A stretch of 64,000 nt of DNA, taken from Mytilisepta virgata (Eukaryota; Mollusca; Bivalvia; Mytilida; Mytilidae). The DNA lies in contig JAPWFG010000020.1 in the NCBI GenBank assembly GCA_028015205.1, positions 3,348,001 through 3,412,000 on the forward strand, written 5' to 3'. The notes beneath the pieces were generated by a model. That model ran no database searches, had not been told where the DNA came from, and worked only from the letters and a program-made list of their open reading frames with translations. The position numbers and the translations under genes are program-made. Each line of letters begins with the position of its first letter. Position 1 is the first letter of the stretch. Shown here piece after piece: positions 14,201-23,611 of the stretch.

Positions 14201-17200
14201 AAAAAATTATTTAAATTTATAAAAGCGTTAACACAAATAAAATGACAGAATATCATGAACACATATCACACATGATTATTGGGACACTGCCCCATCCTTA
14301 GAATTCTTTTTTTTAAAACTGGTGTCAAAATTTACAATTAATACAGGATTCCATACTTACATATGGAAAAAAGTGAGAAACGTTAAATTAACAATTTTTA
14401 AAGAATGGCCTGACTTATTATATCAGATAATAAGGTTCATAGTTTGATTCCAATAAATATCACAATACAAATGTACAATATACTTACATATATTTGACCA
14501 TCTGTAAACCTTTTCTGAATGTGTAACAATATTCTATCCTCGGAAATGTCACTTAAATCTTTTAAATTATCTGTTTCTTTTACTTCTGGGAGTTTTATCT
14601 GAAAAAGAAAATATTCCATGATAATATATATTTCCTTGTCAACCAGAAGTAATTGTTGATAGTGGGCCTACAAAAGATCACATCACTGTATCAATTGTCT
14701 TTTAGTCTCTACAAATTGAACTTTAAGCCAATTTTATCAACCAGCCTGTTCTCAGGGTTAGTAAATTTTCTAACCCTACAAATTCATGGCTAATGATTTT
14801 CAGTACTGAAAAGTCCTGTGCTAGCAAGCATGTCCACAAAATTTCAACCTCTACTGTTGATAATTTAAGATTTAATATTCAATATTAAACAAGAAACAGT
14901 ACTCAGTAATTAAATCTTTCTATAGCTGATATCCTATTTCTCATTTCTAAGTGTAAAATTGAAACAGATGGTTCTCCAAATTCATACTATTAAGCTTTAT
15001 AAATGTTTAGTAGTAACAGCAATAGTCAAAGTCATTCATTATTTCAACAATATTATCTCACATCTCTACCTATTTGTCTATACCTGTGTTGTGTCTGCAG
15101 TTCTCCAGATTTTGGATATATAAATCTCTTCTTCATTATCGTCCTCATTTGTCACATTTGATTCCTCTAAATCTGGTTCGTCAGCAATGTTCCTTCTCAG
15201 ATCAATCTGTTCATAACCCATATCATTTTTCCCATCACTATCATTTATTGACATATGGCGTTTTCCTTCAATGAGGCTGTCAAACTTTGCTACGCTAGAG
15301 TGTCTTGGTTTTCTGCAATGTCATGCCATAATTTGATTAGAAAGAATGAGAGAAATAAATGTATACTATAATTACAAATTTTACAAATTTAACATTTGAA
15401 CTTCAGATTTGCTAAAAAAAAAATAAAAGCCAATTAGAATCCATTAGTCTCTGATATGATAGATGAAAAAAATTTGACCAATGAAATGACACATTGCATC
15501 CAATATTAAATTATATACAGATATCCAATTAAGTGGAGTTGACTTTACTTACACGGTTTTACTATTAATTCTAATAATCTCCCCTCCTTGAAGGCCATCT
15601 GTGTCATCTTCATCATCATCCTCATCATTTACATCTAATTCTGATAATACTGAATCTCTTGTTGCCTTTCTCTCCCTCTTTAACAGGAGAGCTCTAATTT
15701 CATTACTTGCTGCTACTGCTGAAGGTTTGTTTCCCTCAATGTCAACAGCATTAATATTAGCCTTGTATTTAACTAATGTTTTTATTGTATCCATCTGCAT
15801 AAAAAAGTTTTAAATAACTTATATAACATTGAGTAAAACCATTCATTTCTATCAGCTATATAATTTCCTATTTTCTCATTCCTTGGGCAAATCATACATT
15901 TCGTAGCTTTGAACATAATGCAAATTTATGCAGATTTCAATCTCACTTTGGTTATTCTATTGTAGCAGGATAAATGGCAATCCTTGTCAATTAAGACAAG
16001 TTGAACACTCCTCAGTTTAAGCTGGATTTCACAGGCTTGTGATTATTAGTAAGTACAATGAACTACCTAGACGAACTGGCAATCAGCTCATAGACTGGAT
16101 TTAACAAACCAACCCACAATCTTGGTTCAAAATTCAGACCTCAGATTTAATATGCTAATGATCATAAGAAGTTCTTTCAATTTCTGGATGATAACAAATA
16201 TACAGTATTACTGACCTGATTAAATTTGGCAGCAACATGAAGAGGGGTACAGTATGTTTTGTCTATAATGTTTAAATCTGCTCCATTTTTTATCAGTAAT
16301 TTTAACACTCTTTTGTATCCATTAGCACAAGCTATGTGTATCTGAAAAACAATCACAATTTTTTTGGTCTGAATAAAAATAGTTCAAATAAATGAAATTA
16401 AAAAAACAGGCTCTTCTGTGAAAAAAATTAGCCAAGTTGTTACAAACTTAGATTATCCTAAAGCAGTTGTGAAGATGCATGCAGATGACAATATATCAGC
16501 AAAATAATAATTCATTTCCTCAGGACTTGTGCTTCAAACCTAATGAATCATATCTATGAAAAATTGATTGATTAATGTCCAATGGCAATTATGACCTGCA
16601 TATCAGGATGAGATTCTGTTGTTGTGATATGAATATGCACCTGTTTGGTACCCCAATAGTCTTTGCTCTTATTTCTAAATACTGCATTCTGAACAGAGAA
16701 GCAGCAAATACCAATTTCATGGTCGTTGGTTTGACTTTGCTGAGGTTAAACCATGACATTTGACCAACGAGACCAGTAAGCAACTTCAAGACCAACGAAG
16801 TGGTATTAAACAAGTAGGTTGTTACAATATACTGAGGTAACTATCTATCCAACCCCTTGTACACATTTTTTAAAGGTAGACACGTCACAACTAACAGGTT
16901 TGTAAGAACCAATGAAATATTTTTTCAATTATTTGCAGGAGGGAGGTATAGTTTTTGTTTTGGAATTGGGGGTGGGGGAGCCGGATTTAAGCCAAGATTA
17001 ATACTCCTAAACATTGTCTACTATAGGAAATAATCTATCATTGGCAGACACGCATATTTACATATACCGGTAGATAATTTGTGAGTTTGAGTGTGTACAA
17101 AACAATCTGAGTAGCTGAACAGCATTTAAATGATGGCATTATTTTTTTTACAAAAGAGACTTATATGACATCAAGCACAGGCAATGTAGCTCAGGCTGAT

Positions 17201-20200
17201 AAGGTATGGCACAACTTGATCGACATTTAATGCACTCTCAGAGTTGTATAAAAATAAAAAGTAAATGCATTCACACTTGAAATACGTGAAACCACAATAT
17301 TCAGCAGTGTGATCACAGCCTTTTATATGGTTACCCAGTGTGAACAGGGCTTCAATGTTCATTTTTTCTGGTATAAAAATGGCTTTGCATGCTTCTGTGT
17401 ACAGGCCTCAGTAAAATTTTATGCACTAACTATAAGAAAGGATTTTTATAAGTTCTGTAGACATTTTAATCAATAATACCACTACTTAATATTTTTCTCA
17501 AAGAATTGCTATACTTACATATGAAACTCCATTTTCATCCACCTTATTTGGACTACCTCCATTATTTAAATGTACTTGAATGTCTTTGTACATTTGACGT
17601 GGTCTTGATAACTGAATTTCTTTTTTCCTATCAGAATCTATTCCTGTTAAATAATTTATTCAAATATACAGGTTGTCAAATATTATATTACAAAATTCTG
17701 TTAAAAGGGAAATTTTAAAGATGTAAAAATACTGTGATAACAACCTTGATTTATATCATGACTATTTTATCCTATATTTCTGATTTCATACTCATGTTAT
17801 TGATACATATGTACTTAATATAAAGCACATGAACTTGCATAACTGGACTTTCCTGCTGTAAGGTTATGTATAACACTCCTTTATATAACCAAATATCAAT
17901 TGTATCTAAAAACATGACTTGCACCAGGAAGGAAATGCTTTAAAAGAGAAAATTTCCAGTTAAACTTTTAAATATTTTTTTATAAAATAAAATCTAAGTA
18001 AGTAACCTATTAATGATCTATTAATTATCAATGTGAATATGAATAGGTTGGTGATTAAAGTGAGTAATTGGTGAAAAACCAGTCTGTGACAGAAACTTTA
18101 AAGTTTTTTTTACTAACACACTAATTTTTTTTCCTTACTAAGTACACTGCTATTTTTTTTTTGGTCCCTTTCTGCACACATGCAAAAGTAACAATTATTT
18201 ACTAATATAAAACAAATATTATAATATCATATTCATTAAAAAAGATATGATAAAACATTGAATTTATTTTGAATATGTGTAATATGAGTGGAAGGTAAGA
18301 GTCTTTTACTAGGTTTTAGGTAATTTCAGGATCATGTCTTGACTGTTTATCCTAGACTGTTACTACTTCAATAAAATAATTACAAAAGTTTTGAAACTGC
18401 TTTAAAAAGTTTTACTTTATAAAATTATTCAAACAATTAACAAACATGTAATTGAAAAAGATTACAGAACAAAAGAGAAATGCACAATTTTTAATAATGT
18501 TCTATAGGTGATTATCATAAAATGAGAAACTGATATCTTTGTTAAATTCAAAAAGTCAACATACTTAATTTTAATTGTCATAATTCATATTCTTCATTGA
18601 TCCAAAATTCAACAGTACTCAATGTCCCCCACCAATAATATAAAATAACATAAATAACAAGACATAAAGTTGCAAAATTACTGAAATAATTAAACTCCTC
18701 CAAGACATTTCTGATATAAATCTTTGACATAAATTTTATTAAAAGTTTTGACGCAAGAGCACTTTCGAAGTCAACCTTGAAATTTTTTAATGTTCCAAGA
18801 GGAGTTACTACAACTTTGGATAAACAAAGATAATCATTAGAATATATTGTTAAGAATTGAATCAAATGGTGTTAAACAAGTCAACTTTGCCTTCAGGGGT
18901 TGAAACCCTACTTTATAAGAAACCCAAAATTGCTTAGGTTATGCAGCTAATGGAACAAATACAATACAAACAGCATTGAAAGAAAAGTTCTTATTCATAT
19001 AACTATACATAAAACTAGAAGTACTGTGAGAAAAACTCACAAATGTATTTCTCACGCTATGGTCGCAATAATATAAAAAAGTCCATGTTCGTCTATGGGA
19101 AATCAAAAAAAATCACTTGTTGCAGGTAAGAGGTGTGGACAGACGGATGGATGAACAGACACCCTCATCACTATATATCCCCCTCCCCACTACACTAAGT
19201 GGGACCCCCCCCCCCCCCCCCCCCCCCCCCCACTACACTAACTGGGAGATACAATAACACGGATTTAGATTTAACATTTTTCTTTTTTTTTTCAAAACCA
19301 TGAACTGAATGTGTCAGAATAAAAATTAACTAACCTATAAGGTCTTCAAATGGGCCAAAATATGGAAGAATAAATTATCATGCAAAGGTTTATTTGGTAA
19401 TTATTTTTACATTTGCAGAATATTTTAAACACACCCAAAGCATCAAGTTTATATAATTAGATAAGCAGAATACAATTGCAAACTTTTAAATCCTGTAAAC
19501 CGTCTGAAATTGAAAATTAACTTCTTTACTCGATAAACCCTCAATAAATGTGTTAGCCTTTGGTAATGAGGTTTATTTAATTAAGAATATAAAATATGAA
19601 GCAAAGATACATATAGATGACAGACTGTGACATATACACATCACAATGTGGAAGTTTGAAAAACTGTCAAGCTTGACATCTTAAATGTAAAGTACCTATG
19701 TGTAAGTTCAGTTTGCGTGGATCAATGGTTGGACTTTTTGGCATCTGGTTATTTTAACAGACAATATCACAGAAAATACAGATAATACATCAAAGTACAC
19801 AGTATTACATAATAAAGGAATTATAACAATTGAGATTTTGTTATCCTACAATAAACTGTAATAAATAAGCTTTTAACACCGTAATTTGACAGTTGTAAAA
19901 TCAAGGTGATAAAATAACCTAAGGCATTACAAAGTAGATTAAGTAATACAAAAAATCTAATGACATTAATGAAAGGTAATATCCAAGTTTTCAGTATAAT
20001 CATAACGAAATGCATGTCATATGTATTTATTACTGAAAGACAATATTCTTAATTGAATAAAAAATGATTTTAGAAGAAAATTAAGAGTTTTAAGTTGTTT
20101 AAAAAACATTTTATAGGATACTGTATAACTTACCATCAGTTTCCATGAACATGTTATATGAGTGACAGTAATAATACTGTATAACTTACCATGACTTTCC

Positions 20201-23200
20201 ATGTATCTGTTCATTATCTGTTGTGTCTCTGATCCATCCTGACAATGGCTAGCAGCAAAGAAACCATCAACATCTACTAAACTCACATCAGCACCATTCT
20301 GAAATTATTTTTTTTGTATTTTTTTTACAGTGTTGAGAATAGCCTTTGATCCATCATGGTATGAATTAAAAGAGCAAAAAAACCTGTAGAAATCCTTTTA
20401 GTATAAATTGGGATGTTAATATTACAGGTTTAATAACTTCGAACCTCAATGTGAATAAAAGGATTCTCAACTGAAATGTCAGTTTACGAAATATACTCAA
20501 TGAACATCAACAACGGAATATCTAACTCACATTTAGTAACAAATTAACCATGTCCACTGAATCACAGGAACAAGCAGTATGAAGTGGTGTCCACCAATCA
20601 TCATCTTGTATATTCACTTCAGCTCCGTGGCTAATAAGGATACTTGCTGTAGGTGCATTGTCCTCTGCTGCACACTATAAAAACCAAAAACACTAGGCTA
20701 AGTTATTATTAATTCATAAACTATATAAACACTGGCCACCAAAATACTAATCTTTGTTAATCAAGATCTGTTTGTTTAGTTGGGGTTTTATGCTGTTTTC
20801 AGCACATTTGGTTATTTCGCGGCGGCAAGTATTTATTGGTGGAGGAAGACGGAGTACTCAGTGAGAACCATGACCTTCGGTAGGAAAACTGGTAATCCTT
20901 GTCAATTTTAGATCGGAGTCTAACACACCCCGCCACAGGTGAGATTCAAACTCACAACCTCAGTGTTGACAGGCTAGTGGTCATGACGAACTACCTAGAC
21001 CACTCGGCCACCAAGACCCTTAATCAAGATCTGAATTAAACCCAACTCATCAGACAACTCGGTGCATGTGTTAATATTTTTGGCAGATAGATTTTCATTA
21101 TTTTTTCCAGGCAGGATGTTGGATGGATGTACTTTGAAATTTCAATTTAAACACGTATGTAACCGTTTTTGATTTTGGGATAATTGGGTCTTAATGTTGG
21201 TAAATCTGATATAGATTATATTGGGAAAATACAAATTTCTTGTACAATAATAAAACTGGCATTTTTTATAAAGTTTTGAAAGAACACTTATCTGACATGT
21301 TTTCAAATTCTTAAAAGAACTAGATGCTCATAGGGCTGAGCCTGTATCACTCACCTGGCAGACACAAGAATTGCCCATGGTGGCCATGTTTGTCGCATGA
21401 TCTGGACAAAATGAGAAAACTTTGTAAAAAGCTCTGACAGATGCTTCTTATTATTTCATTCCATTTGGCCAAGCAGTTCCACAGAATTTTTTTTATATAA
21501 ATCAATCAATGAGAATTTTCCATGGCGGCCATGTTTGTTACCCGATCACAACGAAAATGAGGAAACTTTGTAAAGACCCTCCCATAGATGCTTCTTGTCA
21601 AGTTTCGTTCCATTTTGCCCAGAAATTTCAAAGATGATTTTTTTATATCGGCCAATAAGAAACAAGAACTACTCCATGGCGGCCATAATTTTAGTCCAAT
21701 CAGGACAAAATGAGGAAACTTTGTAAAGAACCTCCCATAGATGCTTTCTGTCAAGTTTCGTTCCATTTGGCCCTGGAGTTCCACAGAAATCTTTTTTTAT
21801 TTAATCAACCAGTGAGAAACAAGAATTTTCCATAGCGGCCATGTTTGTTACCCGATAAGGACGAAATGAGAAAACTTTGTAAACAACCTCCCAAAGATGC
21901 TTCCTGTCATGTTTTGTTCCATTTGGCCAAGTGATTTCAGAGGAGAAGATTTTTCTTATATCAGCCAATCAGAAACAAGAACTGCCCATTACGGCCATAT
22001 TTGTAGTCCGATTGGAACAAAATGAGGAAACTTTATAAAGGACCCCCCATATATGCTTCCTGTCAAGTTTTGTTCCATTTGGCCAAGCAGTTTCAGAGAA
22101 GATTTTTGAAAATTCAGCAAATTAGAAACAACAATTGCCCATGGTGGCCATGTTTGTTGTCCAATATCGAGACGAAATGAGCAAACTTTATAAAGGACCT
22201 TACATAGATGCTTCCTGCCACGTTTAATTCTATTTGGACCAGTGGTTTCAGAGGAGAAGATTAAAATGTGAAAAGTTAACAGACGGACGCCAAGTGATGA
22301 CAAAAGCTCACATGGCCTTTGGCCAGGTGAGCTAAAAAATGGGGTCACCGTTCATTTTTTCTTGCTATTTCCAAAAAACTAAAATTTCCTTTACATTTCA
22401 TCAGAAAAATTTTTCTGTTAATTATCTCCCCTGAAAAGGGGTCTTTTGAGAATAAAATTTTGTAATTTTTCCATTGATGCATTTTTGTCACTTTTTTTAA
22501 TCTAAATACACTTAAGATATAATTTTTACTTATATCAAATACTATTTGCTTGTTGAAAATATATATATCATAAAAATTTGCAAGAAGCCCAAAAAAGATG
22601 CTCAGTGTATTATGTATAATCTATCTTAACAGGCAAGTGATCATTAGTACTTTCAATAAAAAAGAACCAAAAGCCAGTGAAAGTGTGATGAAGAGATCTC
22701 GGAACCCTGGGAAAGTTTTCAATTGTCTCTGACCCAGCAAGCCTCATCATTACACATTTAAATTCTTACCCTCGGATGTCTGAGATTTCTCAATCTTTCC
22801 CTTTCTACGGTGTTAGATTCTGTATTTCCAATAAGAATACATCAAAAGGTAATCCTTTTTATATTCTAAAAAACTACATGAAATCAGATGGCTACATTAT
22901 CCCTCCCTACCATCAAAACTGAAAAATACTGAACAGTAATACACACGATGAGCTGTTGTTTAAATTACATAAACATCATTTTCTTTCAACTAATAAAAAA
23001 ATGTTAGTGTACAAACCTTATGTAATAGTGATGTACCATTGCCTGTTGTAAAATTGTGATTACAACCATGCTGTAGTGTTCTTGTAACTGAAATGTATAA
23101 AGTATGTAAATTTTAAAAGAGTATATTCAATCATGTTCCAATATCAGCCACATCTGTGATGATCTTGTGACTGAAAAATACAAAATATGTCAATTTTAAA

Positions 23201-23587
23201 AGAAAGGTTTAATATTTAGAGTCCTTCTATACCAAAATAATTTCAGAGAAGTATAAAATGTATGGTACAAATTTACACTTGGAAAAATTTTCTTTAATAA
23301 TTAAAAACTGATAATGTGTGTTTTTCAGTACGACATGTATGAAAGGAATTACCTTCTTTGTCATCAAAGTTTTCAACAGCATCCTGTAATAATAGATTTT
23401 TTTCAAAATTTGGTCTTGTATTTTTCTTGTTTGGCCTACAAGGCCTTTTAACAGAACCTCCACCTCTTTCTTTTTCCTCTCTTACAAACTTTAAATAATT
23501 TTCAACTTGTTTTTGTCGTAACTGTCTACATATTTTCTGTCTTTGTTGAGCTGACAATTTTTCTAGCACTGATTTATCAAGTTCCAT
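195..23587 (-). CDS. MYO16: Unconventional myosin-XVI, ankyrin repeats plus motor (3' end beyond window)
   Basis: Actin-based motor protein with N-terminal ankyrin repeats, a domain order characteristic of class XVI myosins. Twenty-two coding exons (listed separately) join with GT-AG sites and matching phase into 1,002 codons. The protein starts [11 protein letters not shown], alignable with vertebrate MYO16 starts as I remember them. Ankyrin repeats cover about residues 90-300. An acidic linker follows (about 315-430). The motor starts near 428: purine-loop NPFKDLPIY (about 474-482), P-loop GESGAGKT (528-535), switch [10 protein letters not shown] (578-586), switch II DIFGFE (804-809), and loop 2 to 1002 at the window's left part. 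The neck, IQ and tail parts lie outside. Start chosen at 23587 because it aligns with the family start; the exon continues upstream to an acceptor at 23612, so a non-coding 5' exon is likely. In vertebrates MYO16 binds protein phosphatase 1 and acts in neurons; function here is inferred. Confidence 0.93.
853..1005 (-). CDS. MYO16: MYO16 coding exon 21
   Basis: Contains [20 protein letters not shown], then [14 protein letters not shown]: the HYAGxVxY motif and the segment before loop 2. Ends in phase 1 before GTAAGA. Confidence 0.95.
1392..1485 (-). CDS. MYO16: MYO16 coding exon 20
   Basis: [20 protein letters not shown] matches the GxLxLLDEE element of myosin heads and joins exon 19 in phase 0. 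Ends in phase 1 before GTATTG. Confidence 0.94.
1824..1973 (-). CDS. MYO16: MYO16 coding exon 19 (relay helix)
   Basis: 50 codons; [20 protein letters not shown] follows directly on exon 18, then KEQQDC...PILDTFLE. Phase 0; donor GTAAAT. Confidence 0.95.
2338..2870. repeat. 57-bp tandem repeat array
   Basis: Four near-identical 57-bp units (about 2580-2808) follow several more degenerate, longer-spaced copies from about 2338. Since 57 is 19 codons, two frames stay open and spell a 19-residue periodic peptide ([19 protein letters not shown]). It lies in the intron between MYO16 exons 18 and 19 and opens on the opposite strand, so I read the ORF as an artefact of the period. Confidence 0.9.
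3049..3121 (-). CDS. MYO16: MYO16 coding exon 18 (switch II)
   Basis: [20 protein letters not shown] contains switch II (DIFGFE) and the relay helix start. Confidence 0.96.
3493..5237 (+). mobile_element. Hairpin-ended element with 169-bp tandem array (Helentron/pearl-like)
   Basis: The left end has a small hairpin GTGAGC-AC-GCTCAC (3493-3506) followed by ATACCCCACG (3507-3516). The right end has a GACGGACGGACGG tract (about 5178-5191), a 30-nt hairpin (5208-5237) and the inverted copy CGTGGGGTAT (5228-5237). In between lie about nine units of roughly 169 bp (same landmark at 3689, 3858, 4028, 4197, 4366, 4536, 4704, 4873, 5043). ORFs in the array are periodic translations, not genes. The plan matches non-autonomous Helitron-like elements and bivalve pearl/CvA elements; no transposase is present. 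Confidence 0.75.
5835..5970 (-). CDS. MYO16: MYO16 coding exon 17
   Basis: Contains [20 protein letters not shown], the conserved head helix. Ends in phase 2 before GTATTGG. Confidence 0.95.
6615..6950 (-). mobile_element. tRNA-derived SINE, minus orientation
   Basis: The right end reads on the minus strand as a tRNA-like head: box-A-like TGGTTAGTGCATCGG, then a box-B-like GGTTGGATTTCC. The body runs left through a GC-richer segment to GGATTGGGAAACAAG. A related truncated tail (AGTGGATTGGAAAACATG) sits at about 28002-28080. The box B is mutated, so this is not a functional tRNA gene. Confidence 0.6.
7307..7378 (-). CDS. MYO16: MYO16 coding exon 16
   Basis: 23 full codons, [16 protein letters not shown] then AEYTTTR. 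Both ends in phase 1. A near-copy of the acceptor flank lies 90 bp upstream. Confidence 0.92.
7381..7553. repeat. 90-bp tandem duplication next to MYO16 exon 16
   Basis: Two near-identical copies begin GTGAAATATA at 7381 and 7471. The first copy carries the acceptor of exon 16 (TTTCACAG on the minus strand); the second carries an equivalent unused acceptor. Confidence 0.85.
7740..8118. repeat. AATCGATT-rich fold-back segment
   Basis: Both ends carry runs of AATCGAT-type sequence in opposite orientation: left GATTATCAA...TTAATCGATT, right TTAATCGATTATTG...GCCGATTCCCAACAC. This suggests a MITE-like element with eroded ends. No protein. Confidence 0.45.
8239..8356 (-). CDS. MYO16: MYO16 coding exon 15
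   Basis: [20 protein letters not shown] matches the LAAILHLGNIxF motif of myosins. Ends in phase 1. Confidence 0.94.
9047..9152 (-). CDS. MYO16: MYO16 coding exon 14
   Basis: 35 codons, ending [13 protein letters not shown], the head segment before the LAAVLHLG helix. Donor GTAAGTTAAG. Confidence 0.9.
9429..9711. mobile_element. MITE with 21-bp terminal inverted repeats and TTAA ends
   Basis: Ends at 9429-9449 and 9691-9711 are inverted copies with 20 of 21 bases equal. The outer bases read C-TTAA-GGTGGTACC, so both ends carry TTAA, which suits a piggyBac-type target duplication. Length about 280 bp, no coding capacity. Confidence 0.7.
10225..10372 (-). CDS. MYO16: MYO16 coding exon 13
   Basis: [13 protein letters not shown] followed by [15 protein letters not shown]: the LLEKSR and NFHxFY signatures of myosin heads. 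Ends in phase 2. Confidence 0.95.
10629..10743 (-). CDS. MYO16: MYO16 coding exon 12 (switch I)
   Basis: Begins [20 protein letters not shown] and continues [10 protein letters not shown]: the intact switch I of active myosins. Ends in phase 1 before GTATGT. Confidence 0.95.
11134..11361 (-). CDS. MYO16: MYO16 coding exon 11 (P-loop)
   Basis: 76 codons with [15 protein letters not shown] and the Walker A sequence GESGAGKTE. Phase 0, acceptor TTTAG, donor GTGAGA. Confidence 0.96.
11397..11535. repeat. 139-bp direct repeat, copy 1
   Basis: Appears identical base for base to 12521-12659, 1,124 bp away, in the MYO16 intron between exons 10 and 11. It starts TTTTCGAATATATATATTTT. Confidence 0.9.
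11690..12120. repeat. Degenerate tandem units of about 145 bp
   Basis: Three diverged units with landmarks ATCA(T/C)AAAAATG at about 11693, 11830 and 11979, each followed by AGCATGAA...GGTCA and TGTCAGA. They lie between the two 139-bp direct repeats. Confidence 0.6.
12521..12659. repeat. 139-bp direct repeat, copy 2
   Basis: Second copy of the 11397-11535 sequence; its end runs into a long inverted repeat (12639-12782). Confidence 0.9.
12639..12782. repeat. Long inverted repeat (hairpin)
   Basis: Arms at about 12639-12691 and 12728-12782. The inner 40 bp (12652-12691 against 12728-12767) differ at only four positions, around a 36-base loop. Confidence 0.8.
13039..13709 (+). mobile_element. 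Hairpin-ended tandem-repeat element
   Basis: Left hairpin GCACCATGAGTGC (13039-13051), then ATATGCCCGT (13055-13064). Right end has GACGGACAGAC, hairpin CCCGTCTTTAAAAACGGG (13687-13704) and the inverted ACGGGCATAT (13700-13709). The core has units of about 165 bp (GTTCCATAACTCC at about 13361, similar at 13526). Same plan as 3493-5237 but unrelated sequence. Confidence 0.7.
14133..14198 (-). CDS. MYO16: MYO16 coding exon 10 (purine-binding loop)
   Basis: 22 codons [20 protein letters not shown] plus KQ: the conserved NPxxxxxIY nucleotide-base loop of myosins. Confidence 0.94.
14488..14598 (-). CDS. MYO16: MYO16 coding exon 9 (motor start)
   Basis: 37 codons ending [15 protein letters not shown], the start of the myosin head (LxxRFxxxxIYT pattern). 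Phase 0, donor GTAAGTATA. Confidence 0.93.
15084..15312 (-). CDS. MYO16: MYO16 coding exon 8 (low-complexity acidic linker)
   Basis: 76 codons rich in Asp, Glu, Asn and Ser, beginning [19 protein letters not shown] and ending [11 protein letters not shown]. No fold is recognisable; it sits where the family has a variable linker. Acceptor TTGCAG, donor GTATAG. Confidence 0.85.
15553..15794 (-). CDS. MYO16: MYO16 coding exon 7 (last ankyrin repeat and acidic linker)
   Basis: [18 protein letters not shown] completes the last clear ankyrin repeat. Then [16 protein letters not shown] and an Asp/Glu-rich stretch ([13 protein letters not shown]) start the linker to the motor. Donor GTAAGT. Confidence 0.92.
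15970..16085 (-). mobile_element. Decayed SINE fragment (same family as 36822-37090)
   Basis: Shares GGCAATCCTTGTCAATT and GAACTACCTAGACGAACTGGC with the minus strand of the intact SINE; the middle is eroded. Confidence 0.5.
16216..16341 (-). CDS. MYO16: MYO16 coding exon 6 (ankyrin repeats)
   Basis: 42 codons, [20 protein letters not shown] then [12 protein letters not shown]: two helices of one ankyrin repeat and the start of the next. Phase 0 on both sides. Confidence 0.93.
16560..16800 (-). mobile_element. SINE-like repeat fragment
   Basis: Similar to 51705-52045 (shared GTCCARTGNCAATTATNAC, GCATATCAGGA, GTGATATGAATATG, CAGTCTTTGCTCTT). The copy is diverged and lacks a clean tRNA-like head. 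Confidence 0.5.
17519..17643 (-). CDS. MYO16: MYO16 coding exon 5
   Basis: 41 codons after a split Gly; contains [19 protein letters not shown], matching the family segment where a second ankyrin block resumes. Acceptor TTAACAG, donor GTAAGTATA. Confidence 0.9.
19026..19260 (+). mobile_element. Short hairpin-ended element with C27 run
   Basis: Left hairpin GTGAGAAAAACTCAC (19026-19040), a GACAGACGGATGG tract, and right hairpin CCCACTACACTAAGTGGG (19186-19203). A run of 27 C follows (19205-19231), then a partial second copy of the hairpin (ACTACACTAACTGGG). Confidence 0.55.
20190..20298 (-). CDS. MYO16: MYO16 coding exon 4 (ankyrin repeat)
   Basis: Begins [12 protein letters not shown], completing the ankyrin repeat, and ends NRYMESH plus one base before donor GTAAGTT. 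A 56-bp downstream duplication of the exon end gives a second identical donor at 20132-20133. Confidence 0.92.
20531..20674 (-). CDS. MYO16: MYO16 coding exon 3 (ankyrin repeats)
   Basis: 48 codons beginning [20 protein letters not shown] and containing the ankyrin hallmark TPLH in [13 protein letters not shown]. Phase 0 at both ends; donor GTGAGT. Confidence 0.93.
20771..21019 (-). mobile_element. tRNA-derived SINE with 14-bp target duplications
   Basis: Minus-strand copy of the family at 36822-37090, with tRNA-like head GGTGGCCGAGTGGTCTAGG at the right end. It is flanked by exact direct repeats TTAATCAAGATCTG at 20757-20770 and 21020-21033. It sits in the intron just 5' of MYO16 exon 3. 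Confidence 0.88.
21326..22333 (+). mobile_element. Hairpin-ended element with about six 155-bp units
   Basis: Left hairpin GCTCATAGGGCTGAGC (21326-21341) and CTCACCTGGC (21350-21359). Right end has GACGGACGCCAAGTGATGA, a 29-nt hairpin (22305-22333) and the inverted GCCAGGTGAG (22322-22331). Units marked by GGCGGCCATGTTTGTTACCC recur at about 21370, 21525, 21678, 21835, 21990 and 22143. ORFs here are periodic artefacts. Confidence 0.75.
23017..23087 (-). CDS. MYO16: MYO16 coding exon 2 (first ankyrin repeat)
   Basis: Reads [11 protein letters not shown]...GTSLLHK, the beginning of the ankyrin region. Enters in phase 1 and leaves in phase 0. Acceptor TTTCAG, donor GTTTGT. A partial copy of the acceptor side lies just upstream (about 23160-23200). 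Confidence 0.88.
23353..23587 (-). CDS. MYO16: MYO16 coding exon 1 (N-terminus)
   Basis: Residues 1-78, basic and helical ([23 protein letters not shown]), ending [14 protein letters not shown]. The acceptor CAG lies just before 23611 and the donor GGTAATT is at 23352. Vertebrate MYO16 has a PP1-type KVxF motif before the LQDA segment; the matching place here reads TRPNF, which does not fit the RVxF consensus. Confidence 0.9.
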
Positions 23588-23611
23588 TCCAGCTTTGTCA
23601 GATATAGATTT

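Noticed and set aside
21506..22348. Minus-strand ORFs of 92 and 119 residues
   Set aside because: Periodic translation of the 155-bp tandem units of a hairpin-ended element.
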